A stretch of DNA of 9,821 bases. Source: CAZUNB01 sp964622235 (GTDB taxonomy: Bacteria; Patescibacteriota; Saccharimonadia; Saccharimonadales; JAGPDM01). The stretch is taken from contig CAZUNB010000039.1 in assembly GCA_964622235.1 (NCBI GenBank), forward strand, positions 1 to 9,821, given 5' to 3'. Of the stretch, positions 1-6,893 are shown in pieces (the stretch's first letter is position 1; the number at the start of each line of letters is the position of its first letter). The notes beneath the pieces are model-generated. The model was not told the origin of the DNA. It did not search any database and was given only the letters and a program-made list of their open reading frames with translations. Made by a program: the position numbers and the translations under genes.

Positions 1-21
1 TGATTAATCTTTGCGACTGTA

Positions 22-564
22 TTGCTACTACTAATTCCAAATATGCAAAATTTTGATCCGATAAATGCTGCTGCTTTTTTTGCAGCTGCCTACCTCCCAA
101 AGAAATATGATTTTATAGTACCGATTTTAAGCGTCATGATCAGCGACTATCTATTACTTTACATTTCGCCATTCAGTAATCCAATCGTTGATTTTAGTAC
201 TATTCACCCTTTGAGCAGCGCCCTTCACTCCAGTAGTTACTATGTTTGGGCTAGTTTTGCTATCAGCGGACTAATTGGGTTACTACTAAGTCGAAAACAA
301 CGATTTACCAGAGTAGCTAGTATTAGTTTTCTTGCCAGCCTGCAATTTTTTCTAATAACTAATTTTGCAGCTTGGATTGGTAGTAATATGTACGCACCAA
401 ATATTAGCGGCCTGACCGCGAGTTATGCGGCTGGTCTGCCATTCTTCGGCTATACTTTTGCCGGCGACTTATTTTACTCGATGCTTTTCTTTGGACTCTA
501 TGCACTCGTTGTCAAACAAAAGTTCGCAGCTCCACATAAGACCTTAGCTACACACAAAGCCTAG
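22..564 (+). CDS. DUF6580-like small integral membrane protein, 5' end uncertain
   Basis: The 180-residue product is strongly hydrophobic, with about five to six predicted membrane segments (roughly residues 12-24, 31-49, 72-90, 97-117, 134-144 and 145-163). The pattern NFDPINAAAFFAAAYLP near the start, a conserved ISD after the second helix and TNFAAWIGSNMY in the middle resemble DUF6580 membrane proteins, which have been likened to transporter S components; no substrate can be named. The start is doubtful: the frame opens after a TGA at bases 1-3, TTG at 22 is the first plausible start and ATG at 43 the next. Codons 4-42 encode a hydrophobic stretch that would complete a first helix. The stop codon overlaps the stop of the convergent peptidase gene by four bases (CTAG, 561-564). 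Confident as a gene, moderate for the family, low for the exact start. Confidence 0.75.
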   Translation: MLLLIPNMQNFDPINAAAFFAAAYLPKKYDFIVPILSVMISDYLLLYISPFSNPIVDFSTIHPLSSALHSSSYYVWASFAISGLIGLLLSRKQRFTRVASISFLASLQFFLITNFAAWIGSNMYAPNISGLTASYAAGLPFFGYTFAGDLFYSMLFFGLYALVVKQKFAAPHKTLATHKA

Positions 565-1532
565 AAATAATTTAGATACGCTTTAACGACTTCACGCTGA
601 ACGATATCACCTCTAGAGTGCCCCGAAGTAACGAAATGTAAAATCGTGTCATCACCCATAGCATTTTTCAGCGCGTACGCGCCTGAGGGCGTACAGATAA
701 AATCATAGCGGCCATGGACGATTATTGTCGGGATTTTATTTATTTTATGTACATTATCCAAAATGTAATTTTCATCGATAAAAGAATTGTTCAGAATATA
801 GTGTGCCTCCAGGTAAGCCAGCGACTCTGATGCAAAATCCTTTAGCTCCCTCTCGACACTCTCAGGCACGTAATCGAGCTTCAACAGAGACGATTCAAAG
901 ATCATCCATTCTCGAGCAAATTTTTTCTTCTCATCAGTGTTTGGGTTCTGCAGCATTTTTTCTTTAAAGTAATCACTGACATTTTTATCATCTGTGTCTG
1001 GAGCATTTGCTGCAAACCGCTCCCATGCCTCTGGGAAATGGGTTGAAACTTTGCCGTTAAGATAAAACTCCCTATCGGCAGTACGACCCAAATATATACC
1101 ACCAATCAGCATTTTCTTGACCTGATCAGGGTTAGCAATCGCATAGAGTAAAGCAAGTGTAGAACCCCAAGAAAAGCCATAAAGTGATACTTTTCTAAAA
1201 CCTAGCTCTTTTTTAAGCTTATCTATATCCGAAATTAAGTCTTTAGTAGTATTATTTTCTGTCGAAGCAAAAGGAGTACTTCGGCTTGAACCTCTTTGGT
1301 CATGAAAGACAACGCGGTGCTTTTTCGGATCAAAATTTAAAAAATCCTTGTCACCAAAACCACCACCCGGCCCACCGTGCAAATAAAATATTGGCTCTTT
1401 GATGTCTCCATTTCCCCAGTCAACCCAATAGATTTCGTGCCCATCGCCGACGTCGAGGTGTCCAGATCTAATAATATTTTTGTCTTTAATATCCTCTAAT
1501 ACTTCTTCACTCATATCCATATTATAGCGCAT
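561..1532 (-). CDS. pip: Proline iminopeptidase (alpha/beta hydrolase, peptidase S33)
   Basis: This cytoplasmic aminopeptidase is expected to remove N-terminal proline from peptides (EC 3.4.11.5). The 323-residue product has the family's normal length and order of motifs: the oxyanion-hole motif HGGPGGG at residues 52-58, DQRGSSRS at 78-85, the nucleophile elbow GFSWGS with Ser121, then HGRYD with Asp277 and SGHS with His305 completing the triad. The helical cap sits between about residues 150 and 250. Three in-frame ATGs lie close together (1532, 1520, 1514). A perfect TATAAT on the minus strand (bases 1526-1521) falls six bases before the third, so a leaderless transcript beginning at Met7 is possible; the longest form is reported. 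It is convergent with the membrane-protein gene. Other S33 hydrolases are possible, but the motif set fits iminopeptidase best. Confidence 0.9.
   Translation of the reverse strand: MRYNMDMSEEVLEDIKDKNIIRSGHLDVGDGHEIYWVDWGNGDIKEPIFYLHGGPGGGFGDKDFLNFDPKKHRVVFHDQRGSSRSTPFASTENNTTKDLISDIDKLKKELGFRKVSLYGFSWGSTLALLYAIANPDQVKKMLIGGIYLGRTADREFYLNGKVSTHFPEAWERFAANAPDTDDKNVSDYFKEKMLQNPNTDEKKKFAREWMIFESSLLKLDYVPESVERELKDFASESLAYLEAHYILNNSFIDENYILDNVHKINKIPTIIVHGRYDFICTPSGAYALKNAMGDDTILHFVTSGHSRGDIVQREVVKAYLNYF
1521..1526 (-). promoter_or_regulatory. Candidate -10 box for the iminopeptidase gene
   Basis: A consensus TATAAT on the minus strand lies inside the first codons of the longest peptidase reading frame. 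Transcription would begin six to seven bases downstream, almost exactly at the ATG at 1514. This would give a leaderless message and a protein six residues shorter. No convincing -35 box is seen, so this is an inference. Confidence 0.4.
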
Positions 1533-1593
1533 AGAATATTTACCGTTACGGCCAAAAGCAAAATAGTCGATTTATTCGCCTCTGCTAGTAATC

Positions 1594-1602
1594 TGTTAAA
1601 CT
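1594..1602 (+). promoter_or_regulatory. Extended -10 promoter in front of the ychF remnant
   Basis: TG-T-TAAACT is an extended -10 element whose last base lies seven bases before the ATG at 1610, so the message would start at or next to the start codon. The element sits between two direct repeats CTAGTAA (1585-1591 and 1601-1607). The same TGnTAAACT-N7-ATG layout appears in front of avd at 7824-7842. Confidence 0.4.
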
Positions 1603-1609
1603 AGTAACT

Positions 1610-1660
1610 ATGAGTTTATCGATCGGTATTGTTGGGACGCTACCCTACCTTTTAAACTAA
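1610..1660 (+). pseudogene. ychF: Remnant of the ychF 5' end
   Basis: The frame reads MSLSIGIVG and then TLPYLLN before a stop. The first nine residues match the conserved beginning of the ribosome-associated P-loop ATPase YchF (MSLSIGIVGLPNVGKSTLFNAL in the family, from memory). After the ninth codon the P-loop that should follow is missing. Two tandem copies of CTACC (1640-1649) sit where the LPNV and KSTL codons would be expected, as if a short deletion had joined two CTACC sites, and what follows still resembles a TTTTTAAC-like LFN coding stretch. The rest of the roughly 360-residue gene is absent. The identity rests on nine residues plus position relative to the promoter, so it is probable rather than certain. 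Confidence 0.5.
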
Positions 1661-1748
1661 CCTTTAAGATGCCCTCTACCGATAGAGGTAAACGCGGATA
1701 CTCAGACAAATACACCGAAAAACTAGCGAAGAAGGTTTACTAAGCCAA
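1661..1748. other. Gene-poor gap with a small hairpin and a 24-codon open frame
   Basis: A short plus-strand frame (1669-1743) encodes 24 residues beginning MPSTDRGKRGYSDKYTEK, which I do not recognise; it could be the broken start of another gene. A perfect six-base hairpin CCTCTA-CCGA-TAGAGG (1673-1688) lies inside it with no T-run on either side, so it does not look like an intrinsic terminator. Together with the ychF remnant this looks like scar DNA beside the accessory region. Confidence 0.3.
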
Positions 1749-2756
1749 TCAGGACGTCAGATTTGCTTTATTGATTTCAGTTTTAATCTCATCAAGTGTT
1801 AGCCGCTTGGCTTGCAGTTCTTTGATTTTCTCAACTGTTTTTAGGCTACTCTCGTTAAACCATCTATAGCCGCCTTCAGTAGTTTTAGCTACTTTTAATA
1901 GCCCTTCATTGGTCCAGAACCGTATTGTACTAGTTGGCGTATCGCTGACCCGAGCTAATTCTCCAATCTTAAGTAGGCGCTCCTCTTTAACTCCCCTTGG
2001 TTTCTTATTGCCAAGATACACATCAAGTGAGCTATCGACAGCATTAATAACCAACGAGTAGAAGTTGCTCAGGTCGCCGGTCATATGGGCTTTTTCTAGA
2101 GCATTGATATAATCTTCCCTCTTATCATTGCCAATAACGGTAATGGGATAGTTGGCTTGCATAAGAAGTAAGTTCATAAGCAATCGTGCTGTTCGTCCGT
2201 TACCATCTACAAAAGGGTGTATTCTAACAAGTTTGTAGTGAGCATCAGCAGCAACAATGACTGGGTGTATGTCACTCTTATTCTTTAGCCAAGTAAAAAA
2301 TTCTTCCATTAACTCCGGTACTTTAAGTGGATCAGGCAACTCAACATCAGAACCAGCTATCGCAACCGGCACGTTACGATACTTTCCAGCGTTTTCATCA
2401 TCAATCTTTTGCAAAATGAGCTTGTGAATGTTCATTACGTCTTGCTTGGTAAGATCTTGCTGCTTAGTATTAGCGGCTAAATCTTTAACGTAATCAATTG
2501 CTTCGGCGTGGTTGGTAGCTTCTAAGTGTTCAGTTAATGTTTTACCCTTAACTGTAACGCCCTTTTCTATTACAAGTGCAGTTTCACGACGATTAAGCGT
2601 GTTGCCCTCAATAGCGTTTGAGTTATACGTCAGCTCAACCTTAAACCATTCGCTCAGGTTTTTTAGATAATCGGCAGATAGTGGACGCAATTTTTGAAGT
2701 TGGTCCTTCTTATCTGTGAGCTTTTTAAGTGTTACTTGTAAGTTTGAAGTTGTCAT
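1749..2756 (-). CDS. Fic-domain protein with C-terminal MerR-type DNA-binding domain
   Basis: Fic enzymes usually transfer AMP from ATP to hydroxyl side chains of target proteins. The catalytic motif HPFVDGNGRTAR is complete (residues 180-191, catalytic His180). An N-terminal inhibitory motif SNAIEGN (46-52) carries the glutamate that blocks ATP binding, as in class II Fic proteins, so activity is probably autoinhibited. After the Fic core, residues 262-330 read LLKIGELARVSDTPTSTIRFW and on through GGYRWF, the winged-helix start of MerR regulators, including the helix-turn-helix and wing. The fusion suggests a protein that both modifies a target and binds DNA, possibly its own promoter. It is transcribed divergently from the serine recombinase. 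An AAAGG lies eight bases before the ATG. The only TGA stop in the window ends this gene. Fic identity is firm, MerR-like identity fairly firm, target unknown. Confidence 0.9.
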   Translation of the reverse strand: MTTSNLQVTLKKLTDKKDQLQKLRPLSADYLKNLSEWFKVELTYNSNAIEGNTLNRRETALVIEKGVTVKGKTLTEHLEATNHAEAIDYVKDLAANTKQQDLTKQDVMNIHKLILQKIDDENAGKYRNVPVAIAGSDVELPDPLKVPELMEEFFTWLKNKSDIHPVIVAADAHYKLVRIHPFVDGNGRTARLLMNLLLMQANYPITVIGNDKREDYINALEKAHMTGDLSNFYSLVINAVDSSLDVYLGNKKPRGVKEERLLKIGELARVSDTPTSTIRFWTNEGLLKVAKTTEGGYRWFNESSLKTVEKIKELQAKRLTLDEIKTEINKANLTS

Positions 2757-2768
2757 ACTTTATACCTT

Positions 2769-2810
2769 TACTTTAAACTTTAACTTTTAGTATATCACAA
2801 ACTTAAAGTA
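2769..2810. promoter_or_regulatory. Inverted repeat, possible operator in the fic/recombinase divergent region
   Basis: TACTTTAA (2769-2776) and its exact complement TTAAAGTA (2803-2810) flank the Fic -10 box with a 26-bp gap, and further TTAAAGT-like copies lie between them. Placement over the promoter of a gene encoding a MerR-type domain suggests autoregulation. The AT-rich composition makes chance occurrence possible. Confidence 0.4.
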
Positions 2811-2816
2811 GATCAA
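2789..2816 (-). promoter_or_regulatory. Promoter of the Fic gene
   Basis: On the minus strand there is a -35 TTGATC (2816-2811), a 16-bp spacer and a -10 TATACT (2794-2789) preceded by TGA, making an extended -10. The leader to the ATG at 2756 would be about 25 bases and includes AAAGG eight bases from the start codon. Confidence 0.6.
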
Positions 2817-2880
2817 CCCCCCTTCTGCTTAATAGCTGCTCCGTCTCTATATAGGGGTCATTATAAAAAGACAAAACAAT

Positions 2881-2889
2881 AAAGGAGGA
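2881..2889 (+). promoter_or_regulatory. Strong Shine-Dalgarno site of the large serine recombinase
   Basis: AAAGGAGGA lies six bases before the ATG at 2896 and fixes this start. It is the best ribosome binding site in the window; avd and the ychF remnant show none. Weak -10 candidates (TATATA at 2848, TATAAA at 2862) lie upstream, without a clear -35 box. Confidence 0.7.
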
Positions 2890-2895
2890 CCCGCT

Positions 2896-4473
2896 ATGAA
2901 GGTAGCAATATATTTACGAGTTTCAACACTCGACCAAGCAACAAAAAACAATCAGCGAGAGGGTTATTCTATCCCTGCACAGCGTGAAGCGTGCAGAAGA
3001 AAAGCTAAAGAGCTAGGTGCTACTCGCATAAGGGAGTATGCAGATCGTGGCGAGTCAGCTCGTTCAGCATCCAGACCGGAATTACAACGGTTGTTACACG
3101 ACTTATGCGATAAGAAACAAAATATCCAATGCGTTATCGTCCACAAAATAGACCGGTTAGCTCGTAATCTTCACGATGATGTAATGATCGGCTTAGCTAT
3201 TAAAAAAGCTGGAGCTACACTTGTCTCCGTAACTGAGAATATAGACGAAACACCCTCCGGTAGGTTGCTCCACGGCATAATGGCAACTATTGCTGAATTC
3301 TATAGCAGAAACTTAGCAGCTGAGGCATTGAAAGGAGCAACAGAAAAAGCCAAGCGAGGAGGTACGCCCTTTCAAGCGCCAATCGGGTACGTAAATGTGA
3401 CGGAGCGCGTTAACAGACGCGAGGTTCATACGGTTGCCCTAGATCAATCAAGAGCGCCACTTATACGCTGGGCTTTCGAGTGCTACGCAACGGGTGATTA
3501 CAGCGAATTAGAGTTATTAGACCAACTATCTAAACGTGGCTTACGTACTAGGCTTCGTTCTCGCTCAAAGGTAGAGCCGATAAGCCACGGTGGTCTCAAC
3601 AAACTTCTACAAAACCGCTACTACCTTGGTTATGTAACGTACTGCGGCATTGAGTACAAAGGTAATCATCAACCGCTAGTAACGCCCGCTGTATTCGCCG
3701 CCGGTCAAGCTATCCGTGAAAGTCGATATTGTTTGAGCCGAAAAAATCGCAGCCATAACCATTATCTATCGAGGCTGTTGCTGTGCAGCCGGTGTCATAG
3801 GCACTTGTGTTATATGGTCAGTAAACATAAGTATGAGTACTATTCGTGCTTAAACCGTAAAAATCAGCAGTGCGACCAACCATACATACCAGCCCAGAAG
3901 ATAGAACAAGAAGTTATCAACCAGCTTAAACTCCTGAACCTATCTGTTTCAGATCGCCAAAAGTTATCCGATCAAATTGAAAATGAGCTTGGTAGTGAAA
4001 GAGCCTACGCTGAAACTGATACCAAAGCTCAAAGTCAGCGGGTAGTGCGGCTTCAGGCAGAGAAGGAAAATTTACTCCAAACATACTATGACAAAGTCAT
4101 CCCTGCGGACCTCTTTAAGAGTGAACAGAAACGTATTGATAAAGAAATACGCCAAGCTCAGGGAGTAATTACAGAGGCAACCAGACGATTAAAGGTTATT
4201 GATAGACGTCAGACTCGTGCTTTAAAAATGGTCAAAGAATTAGACTTTTCCAAGGCTTATATCAATGCAGATCCAGCCATACGACGCCATTTTTGTAAGG
4301 CTTTGTTTGATAAGTTAGCTGTTGATGACGAGGTAATAATTCAACGAAACGCTTATAGATACCCCCGCGAACATCACGTTACAATCACAAAAGTAATGTG
4401 GCAAAACCCCATAAACATCCATCATCTTACCAATGCCATACTAGCTATATCCCTAAAAAAGCGTAGTTCTTAA
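2896..4473 (+). CDS. Large serine recombinase (integrase type)
   Basis: The 525-residue protein begins MKVAIYLRVSTLDQ, with the catalytic Ser10 of the resolvase/invertase fold, followed by the IDRLARN segment (85-91) with the active-site arginines; the catalytic domain runs to about 150. The recombinase domain follows (about 160-280, including the PIGYV start and NRYYLGYVTYCG). A zinc ribbon has its cysteines at 297, 300, 318 and 326. A helical, probably coiled-coil stretch lies at about 350-440. This is the full architecture of large serine recombinases that integrate and excise phages or conjugative elements at attP/attB. It is divergent from fic and convergent with a second recombinase 12 bp away. 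No attachment site could be identified. It is the likely integration enzyme of the accessory module. Confidence 0.93.
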   Translation: MKVAIYLRVSTLDQATKNNQREGYSIPAQREACRRKAKELGATRIREYADRGESARSASRPELQRLLHDLCDKKQNIQCVIVHKIDRLARNLHDDVMIGLAIKKAGATLVSVTENIDETPSGRLLHGIMATIAEFYSRNLAAEALKGATEKAKRGGTPFQAPIGYVNVTERVNRREVHTVALDQSRAPLIRWAFECYATGDYSELELLDQLSKRGLRTRLRSRSKVEPISHGGLNKLLQNRYYLGYVTYCGIEYKGNHQPLVTPAVFAAGQAIRESRYCLSRKNRSHNHYLSRLLLCSRCHRHLCYMVSKHKYEYYSCLNRKNQQCDQPYIPAQKIEQEVINQLKLLNLSVSDRQKLSDQIENELGSERAYAETDTKAQSQRVVRLQAEKENLLQTYYDKVIPADLFKSEQKRIDKEIRQAQGVITEATRRLKVIDRRQTRALKMVKELDFSKAYINADPAIRRHFCKALFDKLAVDDEVIIQRNAYRYPREHHVTITKVMWQNPINIHHLTNAILAISLKKRSS

Positions 4474-4485
4474 CAAACCCAGGGA

Positions 4486-5832
4486 CTAGAGGGTTATGCT
4501 GCTGCATAGATTGAGGACTTTGGTATTGATGTCCTCGCCCTCTACTTTATAGTCAGGTGTATTTTTATCTGCGTCATTGACTACCCAATAATTACCAACC
4601 CCAAAATTATGTGTTGGCAACGAAAACACTGCATCTATTTTATTTTTTGCAAACATATTGACACTAACTCCTATAATTTCGCTGTGTTTACGCATTTCTT
4701 CGGTGATCCTGAAACACCTTTTAGCTACCCCATCTTGATAGTACGTTAGCCCGAACGTTACCGGCAGACGCTTACGAATTTGATAGCGCCTGTCATCTTC
4801 GTAGCTTTCTACCAGCTTATCTACATAATCCTCGATTGAGCGGCGCGTTCTGTTGACCTTGTATATGCCGTGCCTCCAACGTGACGGCATAGTCCAGTAA
4901 AGTCGCTCCTGGGCAAATTCAAAATCTTTGCGGCTAACTAACGCTTCAAAAGCATCCTCGCACCTGACCCACTCTTCTACGGGGTTTTTGCGTTGTCTTT
5001 GCTTTAGTCGACTCCAGGTTTTGTTATACAACTTAGTCCCCGTGTAGGTTTCATTACCCAGGACGCGAACAACCTTAGACGCATCCCACTCCTTACCCGC
5101 GGCTGACACAACGGCATTTTCGTTTAATTGATTAGCGATGTCTTCGGGCGGAATGCCTCGCTTTACAAACATTGCGAATATATCCTTTACTACTTGCTCC
5201 GAGCCATCATTCGCAGGCTCAAAAGTAACCCGTTGATTTGCTATAACCTTGTGTTCGCCCTTTTTTAGTATGCCGACCCTCTCCTTATTCTCATCAAATA
5301 GCACGCGCACATACCCATAAGGAGCTGTACCACCAGCTGAAAATCCTTGTTCAGAAATTTTCATACTCCCGTGCCATACCTTATCGCTTAATTGCCTACT
5401 ATATTCAGCAGCCATATACCGACCAATTGATGTTTCAAGGCTAGAAAGCAACTTTTCTTCTTCCTTTGGGAAACCTCTGGAAATGTATATAACCTTCTTA
5501 TTTCTTTTCTTACACTGCATCTCCCAATATGCAGCTTCGTCAGGGTCCTGAAAACGCCCCCACCTCGTAACATCTAAAACGAGTACATAGTCAAACTCCT
5601 GAGCGTCTGGCTTTAAAACCCAATCTTCAAACAGTCGTTCAAAACCTGGACGCGCAGCCGACAAGCCGCTTTTGCCTTCATCAGCCTCTTCGTGGATTAT
5701 CTCAATACCATACTTTGCCGCAAACTCGTTAGCCTGGTCTCGCTGGATAGGGACAGAGTTTTCTTGCTTATCTTCTGCTGAGTGACGATAATATGCCACT
5801 GCTTTTTTCTTTATACCCTCCGTGCCAAACAT
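4486..5832 (-). CDS. Second serine recombinase, paired with a ParB-like gene
   Basis: The 448-residue protein has a resolvase-type catalytic domain: AVAYYRHSAEDKQENSVPIQ with predicted nucleophile Ser18, the GKSGLSAARPGFERL segment, and LDVTRWGRF (86-94) in place of the usual DRLaR motif. A recombinase domain follows (about 165-310, with APYGYVR and NETYTGTKLY). Unlike the 525-residue enzyme it has no CxxC zinc ribbon and no obvious coiled coil; the C-terminal 130 residues are unlike those of typical large serine recombinases and I do not recognise them. Its ATG lies seven bases after the stop of the upstream ParB-like gene, so the two are very probably one operon and may act together. A weak AGG lies six bases upstream of the ATG. 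Substrate sites are unknown. Confidence 0.87.
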   Translation of the reverse strand: MFGTEGIKKKAVAYYRHSAEDKQENSVPIQRDQANEFAAKYGIEIIHEEADEGKSGLSAARPGFERLFEDWVLKPDAQEFDYVLVLDVTRWGRFQDPDEAAYWEMQCKKRNKKVIYISRGFPKEEEKLLSSLETSIGRYMAAEYSRQLSDKVWHGSMKISEQGFSAGGTAPYGYVRVLFDENKERVGILKKGEHKVIANQRVTFEPANDGSEQVVKDIFAMFVKRGIPPEDIANQLNENAVVSAAGKEWDASKVVRVLGNETYTGTKLYNKTWSRLKQRQRKNPVEEWVRCEDAFEALVSRKDFEFAQERLYWTMPSRWRHGIYKVNRTRRSIEDYVDKLVESYEDDRRYQIRKRLPVTFGLTYYQDGVAKRCFRITEEMRKHSEIIGVSVNMFAKNKIDAVFSLPTHNFGVGNYWVVNDADKNTPDYKVEGEDINTKVLNLCSSITL

Positions 5833-5839
5833 TTTTTAC

Positions 5840-6709
5840 CTATAGCGCCTCATTTAGTAGTTTTTTAAGTTGATCAAGAAAAGCCTTCTCTTGCGAACTA
5901 AACGCAACACCTTCGGCTCTCTTCTGACTAATGCCCTTGATAAGTTGCTCAATGTGTAAAGAGAAACCTGATTGCAGGGTTCTCTGTTCAAGCTCGTGGA
6001 CCGTCATATCGGGATCTGCTAAGTATCTAGCCAGCTCCTCTTCATTCGCCGTTGCCCGCAAGAATATACTGCCGAGCTTGCGTAGCTCCTTGGCATTTTT
6101 AATAACCTTATGCTGGATGCGATTAAAAAGGTTAATGATTATGTCGTCTACTTCCACATTACGGATTTTGCGTAGTTTCGGTTTAAGCCTTACAAATTCA
6201 ATACGGTAACTTTCACTTAAATCGTAACGCTCCATTAATTCAATGTAATCCATTTTTTGTTTACGCAGTTGGAGCGAATTAGCAACAACTGCCTCTGTTA
6301 TACCTAAGTGATCTGCAAGCTGACGGTTGCTTGAAAAGCCCATTTCAGCCTTAATCCTTTCTAAGGCTTCAGATCGCTCCATTGGCTTCCAGGAACGGCG
6401 ATTGTTTTGGATTTCATACCTGCGCGTCTCTAATTCAGCATTTGATAATGTGGGATACACCCGGCAAGGAACTTGCTCATAACCAAGCTTCTGTGCGCAA
6501 ATATAGCGCCTGTGACCATCAATAATAATGTAACGACCATCTTCTAGCTCACTAACTGAGATAGGGTTTTCTATGCCGTACTGCTCAATGGACAGCAATA
6601 ACCTATTAGTGTCACCCTCTGTGCCGAAATCACGACGGGGTTGATTTACATCTCTTTGAATTTTACCGACTGGGATTTCAATAAAGGTATAGCCGTACTT
6701 GTGAACCAT
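5840..6709 (-). CDS. ParB-like DNA-binding protein, co-transcribed with a serine recombinase
   Basis: The 289-residue product has the ParB N-terminal domain: IPVGKIQRDVNQPRRDF (12-28), then a degenerate box with DGHRRYICAQKLGYEQVPCRVY (about 64-85) in place of the canonical GERRxRA, then QNNRRSWKPMERSEAL (101-116) and a helix-turn-helix RQLADHLGITEAVVANSLQL (129-148). The C-terminal half is helical and not recognised. ParB proteins bind centromere-like sites and the family fold can hydrolyse CTP. No ParA ATPase is present, and the gene is joined to a recombinase, so an accessory role in recombination or regulation of the element seems more likely than chromosome partition; that role is an inference. 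The ATG is directly preceded by an in-frame TAA, and the nearest GGGAG is 15 bases upstream, which is unusually far. Confidence 0.85.
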   Translation of the reverse strand: MVHKYGYTFIEIPVGKIQRDVNQPRRDFGTEGDTNRLLLSIEQYGIENPISVSELEDGRYIIIDGHRRYICAQKLGYEQVPCRVYPTLSNAELETRRYEIQNNRRSWKPMERSEALERIKAEMGFSSNRQLADHLGITEAVVANSLQLRKQKMDYIELMERYDLSESYRIEFVRLKPKLRKIRNVEVDDIIINLFNRIQHKVIKNAKELRKLGSIFLRATANEEELARYLADPDMTVHELEQRTLQSGFSLHIEQLIKGISQKRAEGVAFSSQEKAFLDQLKKLLNEAL

Positions 6710-6773
6710 TTAATAATCATCTTTCTCCCACCTTTGCCGTTTTCTCCGCGAAAAGACAAAATATACTCGTCCT

Positions 6774-6803
6774 AAGATACCATAGGTGTTTGCAATTAGT
6801 CAA
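6774..6803 (-). promoter_or_regulatory. Promoter of the parB-like/recombinase operon
   Basis: On the minus strand there is a -35 TTGACT (6803-6798), an 18-bp spacer and a -10 TATCTT (6779-6774) preceded by TGG, making an extended -10. The leader to the ATG at 6709 would be about 58 bases. A short out-of-frame ATG (ATGATTATTAAATGG) lies in the leader just behind GGGAG and overlaps the real start, so translation might be coupled to a tiny upstream frame. Confidence 0.65.
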
Positions 6804-6809
6804 AGTTCA

Positions 6810-6893
6810 TTGTAGAGTAAGCTAAAGCAGTTTGTTTTTAAGTAGTGCGAGTGCAGTTACTTACCCAAGTCAAGAATGTGTATGATAAGTAGA
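6810..6893. other. Gap downstream of the reverse transcriptase gene
   Basis: No gene is seen. An imperfect inverted repeat (AAGTA-TGC...GCA-TACTT on either strand, about 6840-6862) could fold, but it is not followed by a T-run in the direction of reverse transcriptase transcription, so I do not call it a terminator. Confidence 0.3.

Noticed and set aside
1..3. Recoding of TGA as glycine, as in some CPR lineages
   Set aside because: A TGA ends the Fic gene with a sensible C-terminus, and every other gene reads normally. One TGA at the window edge is not evidence.
902..1105. Small minus-strand frame inside the peptidase gene
   Set aside because: It is a shadow of the iminopeptidase gene in another frame, with no start signal or recognisable product.
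1673..1688. Hairpin CCTCTA-CCGA-TAGAGG as an intrinsic terminator for fic
   Set aside because: No T-run follows on either strand and the stem is only six base pairs.
2964..3146. Small minus-strand frame inside the large recombinase
   Set aside because: It lies antisense to the conserved catalytic domain and is a shadow.
5388..5573. Small frame inside the second recombinase
   Set aside because: It is an alternate frame of the catalytic domain with no independent support.
5931..6209. Plus-strand frame antisense to the ParB-like gene
   Set aside because: Its serine- and leucine-rich composition is typical of antisense translation, and it has no ribosome binding site.
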